From contig JAPPEF010000108.1 of assembly GCA_028875335.1 (NCBI GenBank), positions 1 through 33,805 of the forward strand: a stretch of DNA of 33,805 bases. The letters run 5' to 3'. Made by a program: the position numbers and the translations under genes. This DNA comes from Gemmatimonadota bacterium (lineage in GTDB: Bacteria > Latescibacterota > UBA2968 > UBA8231). The notes below the pieces were generated by a model. That model was not told the origin of the DNA, ran no database searches, and saw only the letters and a program-made list of their open reading frames with translations. Shown piece after piece: positions 32,230 through 33,805 of this stretch (the first letter of the stretch is position 1; every line of letters begins with the position of its first letter).

Positions 32230-33480
32230 ATGGGGCTAACAGACGCCATTTTTAACCACCCGCGCTCTGGGTACTACGGCGAGTACGGTGGGGCTTTTAT
32301 CCCCGAAATTCTGCGCACGACTCTCGACGAATTGACCCAAGTTTTTGAGGACGCGCGCCGCGACCCCTCCTTCTGGGCGGAGTTCGAGCAGGTAATGCGG
32401 ACGTATTCCTGCCGGCCGACCCCAATTACCTTGCTCGAAAACCTCTCTCGCGAGGTCGGCGGGGCGCGGATCTTTCTCAAGCGCGAGGACCTCAATCACA
32501 CGGGTGCCCACAAGGTCAACAACGTCATGGGCCAGGGCTTGTTGGTGCGCCGCATGGGCAAAAGCCGGGTCATTGCCGAGACGGGTGCTGGCCAGCACGG
32601 CGTGGCCACAGCGACGATGGCCGCTCGCTTAGGGCTGGAATGCACCATCTACATGGGGGCCGTCGATGTGGAGCGTCAGCGGCCCAATGTGTTCTGGATG
32701 GAGCAACTCGGTGCCGAGGTGGTGCCCGTGACCGATGGCTCGGCCACGCTCAAGGACGCCATCAACGAGAGCCTCCGCGATTGGGCCTATTCCATGGCCG
32801 ACACGCACTACGTGCTCGGCACGGCTTGCGGCCCGCATCCCTTCCCGCAAATCGTCGCCTATTTCCAGCGGATCATCGGCGAGGAGAGCCGCCAGCAGTT
32901 GCTGGACTCAGTAGGGGGCCTGCCCGATAGGGTGTACGCCTGCGTCGGCGGCGGGTCCAATGCCACGGGCCTATTCTTGGGTTTCCTCGACGACGAGACC
33001 GTCGAATTGGTCGGGGTCGAGGCCGGGGGCCGGGGGTTGGAGACGGGTGAACATGCCTCTCGCTTGGCCGGCCTCGTCGGCACGCCCGGGGTCGCCCAAG
33101 GCTACAAGACCTTTTTCTTCCAAGATGCCGAAGGCCAAATGCGACACACGCACTCGGTGGCGGCGGGGCTGGACTACATCGGCGTCAGTCCGATTCTAGC
33201 CCACTTGGCCGAGGTGGGCCGGGTGCGCATTGAGGCCGCGACCGACCAAGAGGTGATCGAAGCCCTCAAGCAGATGATGCGCAGCGAGGGGATCATCGGC
33301 GCGCTCGAAAGTACCCACGCTTTGGCCGGTGCCCTGCGCGAAGTGGGCGCGATGAGGGCCGACCAAGTGGTGCTGATTGGCCTGTCGGGCCGCGGCGATA
33401 AGGACATTTTCACCATCGCCGACGCGCTCGAGGATGAAAACTGGCAGCGTTTCCTCGCCGACAAGGCCTCCCGGTCGTGA
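32230..33480 (+). CDS. trpB: tryptophan synthase beta chain
   Basis: The 416-residue protein starts ATG 32230. It shows GYYGEYGGAFIPEIL, LKREDLNHTGAHKVNN with the PLP Lys95, AETGAGQHGVATATMAA, CVGGGSNATGLF for the cofactor phosphate, and a C-terminal LSGRGDKDIF. TrpB joins indole, channelled from TrpA, with serine to give tryptophan. This is the standard TrpB1 form rather than TrpB2. The stop overlaps the trpA GTG by four bases, which is typical and favours equimolar subunits. Confidence 0.96.
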   Translation: MGLTDAIFNHPRSGYYGEYGGAFIPEILRTTLDELTQVFEDARRDPSFWAEFEQVMRTYSCRPTPITLLENLSREVGGARIFLKREDLNHTGAHKVNNVMGQGLLVRRMGKSRVIAETGAGQHGVATATMAARLGLECTIYMGAVDVERQRPNVFWMEQLGAEVVPVTDGSATLKDAINESLRDWAYSMADTHYVLGTACGPHPFPQIVAYFQRIIGEESRQQLLDSVGGLPDRVYACVGGGSNATGLFLGFLDDETVELVGVEAGGRGLETGEHASRLAGLVGTPGVAQGYKTFFFQDAEGQMRHTHSVAAGLDYIGVSPILAHLAEVGRVRIEAATDQEVIEALKQMMRSEGIIGALESTHALAGALREVGAMRADQVVLIGLSGRGDKDIFTIADALEDENWQRFLADKASRS

Positions 33481-33805
33481 ATCTGCAAGCCCATATCGAA
33501 GAGCGGCTCACCGAGCGCAAAGTTTTGCTGATGACGCATCTGATCGCCGGTTTTCCCTCGCTGGAGGCCAACTGGCGGATGCTGGAGATCATGGCCGAGG
33601 CCGAGGTCGATTTGGTCGAATTGCAGATGCCTTTTAGCGAGCCCATCGCCGACGGGCCGACCTTTGCGCGAGCCAACCAACAGGCTATAGAAAGCGGCCT
33701 TACCCTCGACCAGTACTTCGACCTTATGCAGCGCGCGACCGCGGCTTTTGCCTTTCCGCATTTGATGATGGGCTACTACAACACGGCGTTCCGCTTGGGG
33801 CACGG
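33477..33805 (+). CDS. trpA: tryptophan synthase alpha chain, N-terminal part
   Basis: The GTG at 33477 shares GTGA with the trpB stop, and the gene runs off the right edge after about 109 codons. LLMTHLIAGFPSLEANW and VDLVELQMPFSEPIADGPTF match TrpA, with Glu48 and Asp59 at the positions of the catalytic Glu49/Asp60 of the Salmonella enzyme. FSEP replaces the more common FSDP, a variant I recall from some other bacteria. It cleaves indole-3-glycerol phosphate to indole for TrpB. Confidence 0.93.
   Translation, partial: MNLQAHIEERLTERKVLLMTHLIAGFPSLEANWRMLEIMAEAEVDLVELQMPFSEPIADGPTFARANQQAIESGLTLDQYFDLMQRATAAFAFPHLMMGYYNTAFRLGH

Overview
The window is GC-rich bacterial chromosome, probably from an uncultured Gram-negative lineage. 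The caspase/LA_2272 surface protein, UMF1 transporter, GH-like TIM-barrel protein, MurG-HEAT fusion and many single-gene metabolic enzymes resemble gene sets of Latescibacterota/Poribacteria-type bacteria. That placement is an impression from gene content only. No rRNA, tRNA or CRISPR array was found.

Layout. 1-7.5 kb: end of a caspase-associated protein, a short MITE-like palindromic element, a secreted caspase-like protease with a surface-repeat/barrel region, a MazF-type toxin-antitoxin pair, a TIM-barrel glycosidase-like protein, a small lipoprotein, an M20 peptidase and a UMF1 transporter. 7.5-9.6 kb: a HisC-like aminotransferase and an aldo/keto reductase. 9.7-14.96 kb: a five-gene island in one transcription direction. 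15-17.4 kb: HAD hydrolase, a small protein plus DUF2335 membrane protein, and an SDR. 17.5-23.1 kb: a MurG-HEAT fusion with an MraY-type transferase, a small membrane protein and RecG. 23.1-26.4 kb: an IS200/IS605-type tnpB element, a class-V aminotransferase, a tnpB-less relative of the same element and an MNT nucleotidyltransferase whose HEPN partner is broken. 26.4-33.8 kb: aspartokinase, an SDR plus QueA-like pair, quinone oxidoreductase, an S1-domain protein, trpB and the start of trpA.

The most interesting part is the island at 9.7-14.96 kb. It encodes, with overlapping or nearly touching genes, an XRE regulator, a Cas4/RecB-like PD-(D/E)XK nuclease with four iron-sulfur-type cysteines, a full-length prokaryotic Argonaute with an apparently intact DEDD slicer tetrad and an acidic tail, a small unrecognised protein, and an HExxH putative zinc metallopeptidase. 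A strong sigma70-type promoter with repeated ATTTAG motifs precedes the regulator. Codon use (many AGA/AGG Arg and ATA Ile codons) differs from the flanking genes, which fits acquisition by transfer. No CRISPR array or cas1/cas2 is present, so this looks like an Argonaute-based defence system. I do not recognise the combination with the HExxH protein and the small protein as a described system.

Elsewhere the genes read as ordinary metabolism and cell-envelope functions interspersed with small mobile or selfish elements (MazF module, IS605-type elements, degraded HEPN/MNT pair).
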